Positions 52,932 through 62,196 are shown, counted from the stretch's first letter. The stretch is 64,000 bases of DNA from Acidobacteriota bacterium (GCA_016213785.1 JACQZQ010000077.1:1-64000); one strand, 5' to 3'. Made by a program: numbers and translations. Notes: generated by a model from the letters alone, not told the origin.

Positions 52932-55502
52932 ATGTATAAAGTATTAGTTTCTTTACTTTTTATCCTATCACTAGTTTTTTCCTCTTTTGCTAACCCACAA
53001 GCAGCAAAACTAAAAGGTGTAGTAAACCGCTTAGAGCCTGATGGAACCAAAACTGCGTTGCCTGGAGTTACCTTAAAACTAACAGGTGCTCTTATATCAT
53101 CTAACGCCCCGCTAGAGGCTGTTTCTGATGAAGAAGGCCGCTTTGCTATATTAGACCTTCTTCCAGGAGATTATACTGTTAATGTAGAGCTTGAAGGGTT
53201 TGAAGCCTATTCTAAAGCTTATAAGCTGCTTCCAGGAACAGTTGGAGAACTTGATATATCGCTTAAAATTAGCGCTGTTGGCTCAGATACAGTAGAAGTC
53301 CTAGCTAATGATGATAACAAGATCAATTCTTCGGAAACTACCAATATTGGAGCAGTCAAACAAAAAGAATTAAAAAATGCGCCACTTGTAAATGAGCGAT
53401 TCCAAGATGCTTTGCCTCTTTTACCTGGTGTAGTTCGCGGGCCAGATGGTTTACTTAATATTAAAGGAGCAAGATCTGGTCAAAGTGGGTTACTAGTTAA
53501 TAGCACTAATGTAACAGATCCTGTTACAGGAGATTTTGCTATTAGCCTACCAATTGAAGCTATTGAGTCGGTTTCTGTTCTTGCTAGCCCATATTCAGCA
53601 GAATATGGCAAATTTAGCGGTGCTGTTACAGCAATTGGAACTCGTTCAGGTGGAGATAGTTATAAGTTTCTATTTACTAACTTCTTTCCTCGTTTACGTA
53701 AACGAGAAGATCCTATTACAGGAGAAAAGAAAATTGTTGGACTAGAATCTTTTACTCCTAGGTTTATTATTACTGGCCCAATAATTAAAAAGAAATTAAC
53801 TTTCTCACAATCACTTGAATATAGATTTATCCGTACTCGTATCCCCTCTTTACCTGACTTACGCAATGATACGAAATTAGAAACTTTTGACTCATTTACT
53901 CAAGTTGATTATACAGTAAATGAACGTAATCGTATAACTTTTAACTTTTCTGTTTTCCCTCAAAATCTATCATTTATTAACTTAAATACTTTTAACAGTA
54001 TGGAAGTTACTCCAAACTTTCGCCAAAGAGGATTTTTTGGGGCTGTTGCTGAAAGAGTAGCGTTTGAAAATGGTAGTTTTTTAGAAGTGATTTTTGGGGC
54101 TAAAAAGTTTGATGCTTTTATTTTCCCTCAAGATGATAAACAGATGTTTATCACCCAAGATAGAAATTTAGGTAATTTCTTTAATCGCCAAGATCGTTTT
54201 ACTGATCGTTATGACACTCAACTAAATTATAGCCTTCCTGCATTTAATTTTAAGGGAACACATTCTGTTAAAATTGGAACTTTAATTAGCTTTAATACTT
54301 ATAACGGGCAAGATCAAAATTCTACAATTTTAGTAGGCAGTGAACTTAAACCCCCTGTAATAATTGGGAGTTTTGGAAATAGCCCATTTCCTAGCGTAAA
54401 AGACTTTACAGGCAACACAGTGTTTTTACGTAGAAGCCAACAAATTAATTTTGTAGGTAATGGTCGTTTAGATAGAGGTAATGCTGAGCAAGCTTTCTAT
54501 ATACAAGATAAATATAACATTACCTCTAAATTAATTTTTGATATAGGCCTGCGTTATGACCACGATGATATAGCAGGTGGAGTTAACTTTGCTCCTAGGT
54601 TTGGCTTTCTTTTTATTCCTGGAAGTGATGGAAAAACGGCTATTCGCGGAGGTGTTGGGCGCTTTTATGATAAAGTCCAACTTGGTGTTGGTGCATTTGA
54701 GCAACTCCAAAGCCGTAGTGTAACGACTTTTGCAAGCAATGGAATTACAGTAATTGATAGAGATAGAGTTTTTCTTAATAAATTTGCTAATGATTTAAGA
54801 ACTCCTTATAGTATCTCTACTACATTTGAAGTAGATAGAGAATTAATTAAAGGTCTATTTTTACGTTTTGGTTATCAACGTCGTGAAGGTAGAGATGAAT
54901 TTATAGTAGATCCTACTAGCACTCCAACAGGCTCGTTTTTATTTTTATCTAATGGCGGTCGTTCTCGTTATCAAGAATTTCAATTTACCTCTCGTTATAA
55001 AGTTAACCAAGGTAATGAAGTGTTATTTTCTTATGTACGTTCTAGAGCAACAGGTGATCTTAATGATTTTAATACTTATTTTGGGAATTTCCGAAACCCA
55101 ATTATTCGTGCTAATGAGCGATCAAGACAGCCCTTTGATACGCCAAATCGGTTTTTAATTACTGGAAGTCTTAAACTTCCCTTTGATTTAATGGCTTTTC
55201 CTGTTCTTGACCTTCGCACAGGGTTTCCTTTCTCAAAAATTGATGATGATCAGAACTTTGTTGGTACTCGTAACTCAGAAAGATTCCCTAGATTTGCATC
55301 TCTTGATATGCAAATCACAAAAGGAATAAAAATTCCTGTTCTAGGAAAAAAATATAAAACTAAGGTTGGGGTAAAAATATTTAATATAACTAATCATTTT
55401 AACCCTAGAGATGTACAGTCAAATATTGATAGTTTTAATTTTAGAGTTTTTTCTAATAGTGTTAGCAGAACATTTAGAGGGAAATTTGAGTTTGATTTCT
55501 AA
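52932..55502 (+). CDS. Oar-like TonB-dependent outer-membrane receptor with carboxypeptidase-regulatory domain
   Basis: The 856-residue product has a signal peptide (about 1-20), a carboxypeptidase-regulatory-like beta domain (about 28-115; DEEGRFAILDLLPGDYTVNV), a plug domain (about 135-240; LNIKGARSGQSGLLVNSTNV) and a barrel of many amphipathic strands ending in Phe (RGKFEFDF), as outer-membrane proteins do. Such receptors import or bind large ligands with TonB energy and are abundant in Acidobacteriota. The substrate is unknown. No TonB or ExbB/D gene is near. It follows the PilZ gene after 57 bases. Confidence 0.9.
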   Translation: MYKVLVSLLFILSLVFSSFANPQAAKLKGVVNRLEPDGTKTALPGVTLKLTGALISSNAPLEAVSDEEGRFAILDLLPGDYTVNVELEGFEAYSKAYKLLPGTVGELDISLKISAVGSDTVEVLANDDNKINSSETTNIGAVKQKELKNAPLVNERFQDALPLLPGVVRGPDGLLNIKGARSGQSGLLVNSTNVTDPVTGDFAISLPIEAIESVSVLASPYSAEYGKFSGAVTAIGTRSGGDSYKFLFTNFFPRLRKREDPITGEKKIVGLESFTPRFIITGPIIKKKLTFSQSLEYRFIRTRIPSLPDLRNDTKLETFDSFTQVDYTVNERNRITFNFSVFPQNLSFINLNTFNSMEVTPNFRQRGFFGAVAERVAFENGSFLEVIFGAKKFDAFIFPQDDKQMFITQDRNLGNFFNRQDRFTDRYDTQLNYSLPAFNFKGTHSVKIGTLISFNTYNGQDQNSTILVGSELKPPVIIGSFGNSPFPSVKDFTGNTVFLRRSQQINFVGNGRLDRGNAEQAFYIQDKYNITSKLIFDIGLRYDHDDIAGGVNFAPRFGFLFIPGSDGKTAIRGGVGRFYDKVQLGVGAFEQLQSRSVTTFASNGITVIDRDRVFLNKFANDLRTPYSISTTFEVDRELIKGLFLRFGYQRREGRDEFIVDPTSTPTGSFLFLSNGGRSRYQEFQFTSRYKVNQGNEVLFSYVRSRATGDLNDFNTYFGNFRNPIIRANERSRQPFDTPNRFLITGSLKLPFDLMAFPVLDLRTGFPFSKIDDDQNFVGTRNSERFPRFASLDMQITKGIKIPVLGKKYKTKVGVKIFNITNHFNPRDVQSNIDSFNFRVFSNSVSRTFRGKFEFDF

Positions 55503-55602
55503 AAATTTCTCTAAAAACCTTTATTAAAACCCTTAAATTTTGCGGTATTTTTTCAGATATAATGTAGTAAAAATCTATTTCTCTTGCTCGGTCTAAGTAG
55601 TA

Positions 55603-57219
55603 ATGATAGAAGCACTTTATAAGCGTAGACTAGTTCTTTTAGTACTAATCACATTGCTTGCCTTTGCCCTCAGGTTCTATAGACTGGATGCAGCAGGTTT
55701 AAGTGAAGATGAAACCCATAAAATAGATGCTGTAGCAGCTTATCAAGTAGGGGATTATACAGCTAATGCTGAACATCCGATGCTAATGAAAGCGCTTTCT
55801 GCTGTTTGTGTAATAACGGTAGAGCGTCTTGATCTGCCTATCTCTCCAGAAACAGCATTACGTCTCCCAAATGTAATATTTGGTTCTCTTACTTGTATAA
55901 TCTTATATCTCTTTTTTACAGAGTTATTTAGTTTTCGTATTGGGATTTTAACGTCTCTAATTTGGGCAATAAACCCTCATGCAATTTTAATAAACCGTGT
56001 AGCAAAAGAAGATACGCTACTAGTCTTTTTTCTTTGGCTAGGATATTACTTAGCTCGTCGTGCTAAAAAAGCTACTGAGTCAGAGAGTTTTTCTAAAATA
56101 GCTTTTTGGGGCGGTAGTGGAGCAAGTTTTGGTCTAATGCTAGCTTCTAAGTATTTTCCTCATTATTTTGGACTAAACTTCCTTTATTATCATTTAGTTG
56201 GCCCTAATAAATGGAATAACCCTATTAAAGGAAAACATCTTTTACTTTTCTTTATCACAATGCCAGTAGTATTTCTTATTGCTAGTCCCGCAATCTTAAT
56301 GCCAGGGACTATTTCATATATGGCACAGTATTCTAGAACTTTAACAGTTACTCATCATGGTTACTGGATGATGGGAGAACTTTATCAAAATGATGCTGCA
56401 ATCCCCTTAACAGGACTGCCTATTTATTTCTATTTATTAGCTTTAGCAATAAAAACCCAACTCCCTCTTTTAATAGCTTTTATTATTGGTGCAATAGAGG
56501 TTTTTCGTAAACGTACAGATGAGCCATATTTCTTTTTACGCTTTATGCTTTTGGTTTGGCTAATCCCCTACTCAATTTTTGGAGCTAAATGGTTAAGATA
56601 TATTTTAGCCTTTATGCCTCAAGTTTGTGCAACTATGGCTATAGGCTTAAGTGTTACTTATGATGCTCTAAAACTTTGGTGGGAAAAAAACCCCCAGTTT
56701 AATATTAATACTCGACTAGCTTTTACTAGTATAGTTTCTATACTATTTTTATTAGTACCCACAATCAATATAGCTATAACAGCACCTTTCTACTCTCTTT
56801 ATCTAAATGCTTTGGGAAAAAATAAGATTGGTTATTATTTTCCACATGATGAGTTTTATGATCTAGGACTACGTGAAGCAGTTAAGTATGTGGCTGAAGT
56901 AGCCGAACCTAAGGCAATAATTGCTAATGAAGCTGAGAGCGTAATAATCTACTACTCAAAAAGGTTTAACCGTCCTGATCTAAGATCTCAAATGATGTCT
57001 AACAAAGACTTTAAGTTCTCTGATGAAGCCACTACATATGTTTTATTACAAGATGGAAGAAGGTATTTTGAAAATAAACAGTATTTTGACTTATTAGAAA
57101 ATAATTATATTCCTATAAAAGAAATAAAAGTTATGGGAGCAACAGCAGTAAAAATCTATAAAGTCACTAAAAATCTTCCTTCAAAACCAATAAAAAGCGA
57201 TATTTTAGTAATTCAATGA
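55603..57219 (+). CDS. ArnT/PMT-like membrane glycosyltransferase (GT39/GT83 type)
   Basis: The 538-residue protein has about 11-12 membrane helices and the first-loop acidic motif after helix 1 (GLSEDETHK), the catalytic Asp/Glu of PMT/ArnT-type enzymes. VAKEDTLLVFFLWLGYYLARR is the conserved second loop. These enzymes take a sugar from a polyprenyl phosphate donor and transfer it to lipid A or protein on the periplasmic face. The stop overlaps the deacetylase start by 4 bases (ATGA). With the GT2 and deacetylase genes it forms a set like FlmK/LgmB. The acceptor is inferred, not seen. Confidence 0.85.
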   Translation: MIEALYKRRLVLLVLITLLAFALRFYRLDAAGLSEDETHKIDAVAAYQVGDYTANAEHPMLMKALSAVCVITVERLDLPISPETALRLPNVIFGSLTCIILYLFFTELFSFRIGILTSLIWAINPHAILINRVAKEDTLLVFFLWLGYYLARRAKKATESESFSKIAFWGGSGASFGLMLASKYFPHYFGLNFLYYHLVGPNKWNNPIKGKHLLLFFITMPVVFLIASPAILMPGTISYMAQYSRTLTVTHHGYWMMGELYQNDAAIPLTGLPIYFYLLALAIKTQLPLLIAFIIGAIEVFRKRTDEPYFFLRFMLLVWLIPYSIFGAKWLRYILAFMPQVCATMAIGLSVTYDALKLWWEKNPQFNINTRLAFTSIVSILFLLVPTINIAITAPFYSLYLNALGKNKIGYYFPHDEFYDLGLREAVKYVAEVAEPKAIIANEAESVIIYYSKRFNRPDLRSQMMSNKDFKFSDEATTYVLLQDGRRYFENKQYFDLLENNYIPIKEIKVMGATAVKIYKVTKNLPSKPIKSDILVIQ

Positions 57220-58106
57220 AAAAACTATTGATTGTAAATGCTGATGATTATGGTCAGGCAACAGGAATTAATATAGGTATTATAGAAGGACACTTAAGAG
57301 GAATTATTACTAGTACAACCATAATGGCTTCAGGGCGAGCACTTAATGATGGTCTAGCACGCTTAAAAGATACACCAAATTTAGGCTTAGGTTGTCACCT
57401 CGTCTTAATTGGCGAAGAGCCTGTAGCAAAAGCTAGTCAAATCCGTTCGTTAGTAAATAGTAAGGGAGAATTTCCTAAAACCTTAACAGACTTTATGTGG
57501 CTTATGACTTCAGGCCAGGCTAAATACTCAGAAATTGTTACTGAACTGCGTGCTCAACTAGATAAACTTTTTAATTTAGGGTTAACTATCTCCCATTGTG
57601 ATTCTCATAAACATTCACATGCTCACCCTAAAGTACTAGATGCTGTAATTCAAGTCGTAGAAGAATATAAAATTAACTATATTCGTAAGCCTTTTGAAAA
57701 ATGCAAAATTAAACAGCTTCGTCAAATGTTTGGAAAATACCCTAGTTTAGACATTAGTAAAAAATATCTTTTAAGTAGAATGTTAGACTATTATCACTCA
57801 ATTTTTCTTAAACAAATGTCTAAAACAAGCTTACACTATCCTGACTATTTTCAAGGCTTTATTGCTACAGGAAGTCTAACACCTGAAATAATGCCTAAGC
57901 TTTTAGCAGGGCTTAGTGATGGAGTAACCGAATTAATGTGCCATCCTGCACGCTTAGATGAAGATCTAAATAGAACTCAAACTAGACTAAAACAATCTCG
58001 CGAAAGCGAATTATCAGCAGTTATGTCTGACGAAGCTTTTAAGGTTATTAAATCAGAATCCATTGAACTTACGTCCTTTCGCCAATTAGCAAAACAACTT
58101 TTCTAG
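57216..58106 (+). CDS. YdjC-family carbohydrate deacetylase (NaxD/HpnK-like)
   Basis: YdjC proteins remove N-acetyl groups from sugars. Length 296 is usual. The metal and catalytic residues are visible in LLIVNADDYGQATG (Asp pair), GCHLVL and the paired His in HCDSHKHSHAHP; MCHPARLDED is the final conserved loop. NaxD in Francisella and LgmC in Bordetella deacetylate the polyprenyl-linked hexosamine before lipid A modification; HpnK acts in hopanoid synthesis. The adjacent GT2 and ArnT-like genes favour the first role. Translation is coupled to the preceding gene by the ATGA overlap. Confidence 0.87.
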   Translation: MKKLLIVNADDYGQATGINIGIIEGHLRGIITSTTIMASGRALNDGLARLKDTPNLGLGCHLVLIGEEPVAKASQIRSLVNSKGEFPKTLTDFMWLMTSGQAKYSEIVTELRAQLDKLFNLGLTISHCDSHKHSHAHPKVLDAVIQVVEEYKINYIRKPFEKCKIKQLRQMFGKYPSLDISKKYLLSRMLDYYHSIFLKQMSKTSLHYPDYFQGFIATGSLTPEIMPKLLAGLSDGVTELMCHPARLDEDLNRTQTRLKQSRESELSAVMSDEAFKVIKSESIELTSFRQLAKQLF

Positions 58107-58117
58107 GAGCATTATTT

Positions 58118-59188
58118 ATGAAAGAAACCGCTAGTCAACCCTACTGTAGCAAAAATAAATATACTAGCAATCTTACCTATTCCGTAGTCGTTCCATTTCA
58201 CAATGAAGAAGATAGTATTCCAGAACTTTATAAAAGAATTGTAGAAGTTATGGAAGGCCGTTATGAGCCATTTGAGATGGTTTTTATTGATGATGATAGT
58301 AGAGATGCTACTTATCGTTTGCTAAAAGATTTAGCAGCTTGTGATAAGCGAGTTTCTGTAATTAAACTAAAGCGTAACTATGGTCAAACTCCTGCTTTAG
58401 CTGCTGGCTTTCATTATGCAGAAGGCGAAATTATTATTTCTATGGATGGTGATTTACAACATGATCCTGCTGATATTCCTGCCCTAGTAGAAAAACTACA
58501 TGAAGGGTATGATTTAATTTCTGGTTGGCGAAAAAAGAGAGTCGATAACTTAATTTTAAGACGTATTCCCTCACGTATCGCCAATATGATGATGGAAAAA
58601 CTCTCAGGCGTAAAACTCCATGACTTTGGAACTACTTTTAAGGTTTATCGCAAAGACACTATTAAACGAGTTAAGCTTTATGGAGAACTCCACCGCTTTA
58701 TCCCTGCCTTAGCTTCCTGGAATGGTGCTCGTATTGCAGAAGTCCCAATTAAAAATATTGACCGCGAAAGCGGGAAATCACATTATGGGATTTCCCGTAC
58801 TTTTAGAGTAATGTTTGATCTAATCACAGTACGTTTTCTTCTTAAGTATGTTACTAGACCACTACATTTCTTTGGCCCCATTGGGTTAATTGGTATGTTA
58901 GGAGGAGGGTTTTTAAGCTTCTTTCTTTTAATTAAAAAACTATTTTTTAGTACAGATCTTTTTACCGAACATGGGCCATTAATGATTTTAGCAATGATGA
59001 TGTTTTTGGCAGGAATACAATTAGTTTGTACAGGTTTAATCGCCGAACTTTTAGCTAGAACTTATTTTGAATCACAAAACCAAACTATCTATACAATTGA
59101 AAAAATTATTCGTGGCAAACGCTTACCTGAAGTAGAAGAAGAAAACCAAGGGGTTTTTGGTGAAGCAACCATTAAAACGAATAATTAA
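58118..59188 (+). CDS. Polyprenyl-phosphate glycosyltransferase (GT2, ArnC/GtrB/FlmF2-like)
   Basis: The first 240 residues are a GT-A fold of the DPM1 type: SVVVPFHNEEDSIPELYKRI, ALAAGFHYAEGEII and the DxD region SMDGDLQHDP. Two C-terminal membrane helices follow (about 248-275 and 285-315). The size of 356 fits ArnC and GtrB relatives, which load a sugar from UDP onto undecaprenyl phosphate at the cytoplasmic face. AGGAG before the ATG supports the start. The sugar is not told by sequence; the deacetylase upstream points to an N-acetylhexosamine. Confidence 0.9.
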   Translation: MKETASQPYCSKNKYTSNLTYSVVVPFHNEEDSIPELYKRIVEVMEGRYEPFEMVFIDDDSRDATYRLLKDLAACDKRVSVIKLKRNYGQTPALAAGFHYAEGEIIISMDGDLQHDPADIPALVEKLHEGYDLISGWRKKRVDNLILRRIPSRIANMMMEKLSGVKLHDFGTTFKVYRKDTIKRVKLYGELHRFIPALASWNGARIAEVPIKNIDRESGKSHYGISRTFRVMFDLITVRFLLKYVTRPLHFFGPIGLIGMLGGGFLSFFLLIKKLFFSTDLFTEHGPLMILAMMMFLAGIQLVCTGLIAELLARTYFESQNQTIYTIEKIIRGKRLPEVEEENQGVFGEATIKTNN

Positions 59189-60053
59189 ACTCTTACTAAC
59201 ACTTGTAGTTTTAGGGTTACTTTTTACTCAAGTTGACTTAAAAACTCTTTTAACAGTTATTTCAAAAGTAAAACTAGAATGGATTTTCTTTGCTATAACC
59301 TTAAGTACTCTAATGGTTATAGTCCGTTGGTTTAACTGGCATTTACTTGTAAAAACTGGGTTTGGCGAGACAGATTATAAAGAAACTTTTGCCTCACTTC
59401 TTGGTAGCATGTCTTTTGCCTTAGTTACTCCAGCTAGAGTAGGGGATCTTAGTCGAGTAGCTTTTCTAAAAAGCGGTCGTCGTCTTGAGGCAAGCGGATT
59501 AGTTTTAGTTGACCGCTTTATAGATCTTTCTGTAGTGCTTATTTTAGGCACTATTGGGATGTTGATTTTTTTTGGTACTAAAACCCTACCACTACTTCTA
59601 TTTGCAAATATCTTCCTTTTTGTAGGAATATTTAAGCTCGATTTTTTTCTTAAGCTAGGTGCAAAGCTAATCCCTCATAAAAAAATTCAATCCATTACTA
59701 GCGACGCTATTCTAGGGCTTAGTAGGCTATCTCTAAGAGCACTAGCAATTAACCTTTCTCTAACAGTTATACTTAATCTCTTAGATATTTTATCGCTTTA
59801 TGTTTTAGTTCGCGCCCTAGGTATAAATAATTTTAAGGCAGTAGTATTTGCCTACCCTCTAGTAATGCTCTCTACACTGCTTCCAATTACTATAAGTGGC
59901 ATAGGAGTACGTGAAAGTACTTCTGTAGCATTATTTGCACTATTTTCTATTGCAAAGGAAGTAGCTTTTAATGCTACTTTTCTTGCCTATTTGATTAACT
60001 CACTTTTTCCTGCGCTTGTTGGTCTTTATTTCTTTCGTCAACTTAATAAATAA
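59160..60053 (+). CDS. Lysylphosphatidylglycerol-synthase-type membrane protein (flippase-like, UPF0104)
   Basis: The 297-residue protein has about eight membrane helices and matches the MprF/AglD N-terminal membrane domain: LKTLLTVISKVKLEWIFFAI, SLLGSMSFALVTPARVGDLS (the P-x-R-x-G-D motif) and TISGIGVRESTSVALF. In MprF this domain flips the lipid it works on. Here it could flip the polyprenyl-linked sugar, which is inference. The tracked start is TTG; GTG one codon later, with AAGGGG six bases before, is equally good and I use it. It overlaps the GT2 gene by 29 bases. Confidence 0.85.
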   Translation: MKQPLKRIIKLLLTLVVLGLLFTQVDLKTLLTVISKVKLEWIFFAITLSTLMVIVRWFNWHLLVKTGFGETDYKETFASLLGSMSFALVTPARVGDLSRVAFLKSGRRLEASGLVLVDRFIDLSVVLILGTIGMLIFFGTKTLPLLLFANIFLFVGIFKLDFFLKLGAKLIPHKKIQSITSDAILGLSRLSLRALAINLSLTVILNLLDILSLYVLVRALGINNFKAVVFAYPLVMLSTLLPITISGIGVRESTSVALFALFSIAKEVAFNATFLAYLINSLFPALVGLYFFRQLNK

Positions 60054-60486
60054 AATTTAACTTAATAAGCTTAAAGATCTTCACTATATTAACTGCTAAT
60101 TTTTCTTGCAATTTATTCTAAGCACAATATTTTTAGCAAATTTTTCATTTTCTAGCAAAAGCTGGTGAGAGAGTCTAGAAATATTAACCAAATGAATGTT
60201 TATAGGGTAACTTGGCCTCTATTTGTCTTTGCTAGTGCATTTAGACAATGGTTTAAAGCCTGTTTCTATAAGTCCTTTTCTTTCCATTATATTAAAATAC
60301 GTTTACCTTAGATTTTAGAAATGCTTAAGAGCTTATAAAATCTAGGTCTATATATTATCAATTCTTATTAAACCCTCTTAGGCTCAGATAGTCTTGGCCT
60401 AAATTCCATATATAAAACTAACGCTTTAAAACATTGCTAGAAATTCCTCTGTTTTGCCGCCTTTTCAGAACTTTTTTGACTTATAT

Positions 60487-60524
60487 TCGTTAACGATGTT
60501 ATATTACTTAACATTGTTAAGTAA
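60487..60524. promoter_or_regulatory. Two adjacent GTTAA-type palindromes upstream of the secreted protein gene
   Basis: TCGTTAACGA (60487-60496) and TTACTTAAC-ATT-GTTAAGTAA (60504-60524) are perfect inverted repeats that share GTTAA half-sites; TTAAC-x2-TGTTA also recurs 18 bases apart. They lie about 75 bases before the start codon, an operator position. The rest of the 546-base gap (60054-60599) shows no gene or other clear element. Confidence 0.5.
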
Positions 60525-60599
60525 CTTTTAAATAACTAAAAACTTTTAACCGATAAATAACAGTTTATAACTTAATTGTTGTAAAGAAGGAGAATTGAG

Positions 60600-61091
60600 A
60601 TGAAAAAGAGAACATTACAAATTGCATTAGTAACATTGCTAGCATTAGGGTTAAGTTTTACTCAAAGCCTAGCTCAAGAACCAACAGTAGTAATAAAAGG
60701 AAAAGCATCTCAAAGCTTTGTTCAAGAAAACAAACAGGCAATAGTAAAAGGCCAATGGGCTTTTCAAACTCAAGCTAATGGCAAAATTTTAACAATCCAT
60801 ACTTTTTTTAAGAAAAACAACAAAGGATTTGTTGTTGGAGGTAGTGAAGGAACATTACCATTAATTTACAACCAGAAGGGCAATAATTTAACTGCCACAT
60901 TCCAAACACCTTGGCTATTTGATTACCCTAATGTAACTATTCTCTTTAATGGAACTTTGTCTGACGACAATAATATTAGCGGTACTGCCACTATCATAAC
61001 TAGTCAAGAAGATCTTTCTAGTCCAAATGGGTTCTTTACTTTTACAACTTCAGTTATTGGTCAAAGAGAGAGTTTCTTTAGTAAGAATTAA
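60600..61091 (+). CDS. Secreted protein of unknown function, 163 residues
   Basis: AAGGAG eight bases before the ATG sets the start. A signal peptide with an AQ|EP cleavage region covers residues 1-26 or so. The mature part is small and beta-rich, with repeated strand patterns (GKILTIHTFFKKNNKGFVVG, FNGTLSDDNNISGTATII) that suggest a lipocalin-like or fatty-acid-binding-type barrel, but I recognise no family. No Cys remains. It stands alone, ended by a hairpin at 61171. Confidence 0.7.
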   Translation: MKKRTLQIALVTLLALGLSFTQSLAQEPTVVIKGKASQSFVQENKQAIVKGQWAFQTQANGKILTIHTFFKKNNKGFVVGGSEGTLPLIYNQKGNNLTATFQTPWLFDYPNVTILFNGTLSDDNNISGTATIITSQEDLSSPNGFFTFTTSVIGQRESFFSKN

Positions 61092-61170
61092 TAAGTGCTA
61101 GGCTTAAGATAAGCCTTTAGTTATACTCTTGAGGGAAATATTTTTATGTTTGTTTGTTAAAAAGTGCGAT

Positions 61171-61206
61171 GGAAAATAAGGCTGCTTTAGAGTAGCCCTA
61201 TTTTCC
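61171..61206. terminator. Hairpin terminator between convergent small genes
   Basis: GGAAAATAAGGCT and AGCCCTATTTTCC pair with one mismatch, and the stem is extended by CT/AG. T/A runs are within the stem. It lies between the secreted-protein gene and the Cys/Gly mini-gene. Confidence 0.65.
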
Positions 61207-61224
61207 TCTATACAGAAATACTTA

Positions 61225-61338
61225 CTAAGGAGCTATTACATAACCAAGTAAAATCCCGGTGTAGTCACTGCCACCACCACCGCAGCAGCAATATAAAATT
61301 CCCAGAGTAATAAAAGTATATATACTAATATTTTGCAT
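61225..61338 (-). CDS. Candidate 37-residue Cys/Gly-rich membrane or secreted peptide
   Basis: This ORF is too short for the track. It begins ATG after GAAAGG at 8-base spacing and ends in TAG. The product starts MQNISIYTFITLGILY, a hydrophobic helix, followed by CCCGGGGSDY and GILLGYVIAP. Three consecutive Cys and four Gly between two hydrophobic segments are unusual. The Cys site does not meet the lipobox rule because Tyr is at -1. It lies 63 bases behind the Ser/Asn-rich gene on the same strand. Coding status rests on the ribosome site and composition only. Confidence 0.4.
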   Translation of the reverse strand: MQNISIYTFITLGILYCCCGGGGSDYTGILLGYVIAP

Positions 61339-61401
61339 AGAAAAGCCTTTCAAATAAAATATTTAGAAAAATATCACTGCTAAGTATTAATGCTATTAAT
61401 C

Positions 61402-61848
61402 TTATTTATGTAAAGGATTACTGCCACTAGTAGGATTACCAGTATATAAAGGATTACTAGCTACATTTACATTAGCTGAGCCTCCAGCAACAATGTTTAA
61501 GGCGGAAGAATCATTAGGAGTATTGTTATTAGTAGTAGAAATAGCGCTTTCAACTTCAAGACCAGAAGCATCAGGGCTATTGCTTGTATCGCTACTAGAT
61601 GAACTGCTTGTGCTTTGATTTGCTAACTTACCAAGACTAGCATTAAGCAAACTTGCACTATAACTTGCACTAAAAGCTGATTCCATAGCTTTAATATTAC
61701 CGCTATATGTTGAATTATTACTAGTTATACTACTAATTCCATCTGTATCAAGAGTGGAACTAGTAGTTTGAGAAACTTTTTCATCAACATTAGAAACTGT
61801 CTCAATACTTGTATTAATACTGATATTAGAATTTATTCCTATTGTCAT
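61402..61848 (-). CDS. Ser/Asn/Thr-rich low-complexity protein, 148 residues
   Basis: AGAGGAG is nine bases before the ATG. The protein has no signal peptide and no Cys, and is made of Ser, Asn, Thr and small residues with short repeats (SNPLYTGNPTSGSNPLHK at the C-terminus, with SNPL twice). A central segment AMESAFSASYSASLLNASLG could be a weak amphipathic helix. It is probably disordered. Function unknown; exported structural proteins and modified-peptide precursors are both possible. The neighbouring gene downstream may be the Cys/Gly peptide. Confidence 0.6.
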   Translation of the reverse strand: MTIGINSNISINTSIETVSNVDEKVSQTTSSTLDTDGISSITSNNSTYSGNIKAMESAFSASYSASLLNASLGKLANQSTSSSSSSDTSNSPDASGLEVESAISTTNNNTPNDSSALNIVAGGSANVNVASNPLYTGNPTSGSNPLHK

Positions 61849-61997
61849 TTTTTCTCCTCTTCAATTTTATTGTGTTTTATAAGTTATTTTAAGAATAGCT
61901 TCATTTACTAGTGACAATTTTGGAAAAATATATCAACACTTTTCATTAAGTTAATATTAAATACTCAGTAAACCAAAAAAACTTAGATTCTTACACT

Positions 61998-62196
61998 CTT
62001 AAGCCCCAAGGGGGCGAAAGAATTGTAGCCAAGGGTGTATAGAAAGAGTTCACAGAAAAAGCCGCAAAGCGGCGAAAGAATAAAAAAATAGCTTAGCATG
62101 TTTATTATGTCGCCCCGCTGGGGCTTGAAGCTAACTAACTGAAAACCCAGTGCTTACGCACTGGGCTACAAATATTTCGCCCCCTTGGGGCTTAAG
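61998..62196. repeat. REP array bounded by 22 bp inverted repeats
   Basis: The outer arms (61998-62019 and 62175-62196) are perfect reverse complements, and each arm contains a GC-rich palindrome (GCCCCAAGGGGGC). Inside are GCCGC-AAA-GCGGC (62061), GCCCC-GCT-GGGGC (62112) and CCCAGTGC-TTAC-GCACTGGG (62146). GCGAAAGAAT follows two of the left-hand palindromes in the same way. The 425-base gap (61849-62273) has no gene. This is a typical REP/BIME-like layout and may be moved by a REP-associated transposase located elsewhere. Confidence 0.8.

Noticed and set aside
54952-55158. ORFs within the TonB receptor and TPR genes (also 53536, 53660 and 50830)
   Set aside because: They are frame shadows of well-supported long genes.
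61225-61338. Lipoprotein signal in the 37-residue peptide
   Set aside because: The residue before the first Cys is Tyr and does not fit the lipobox, which needs Gly, Ala or Ser.
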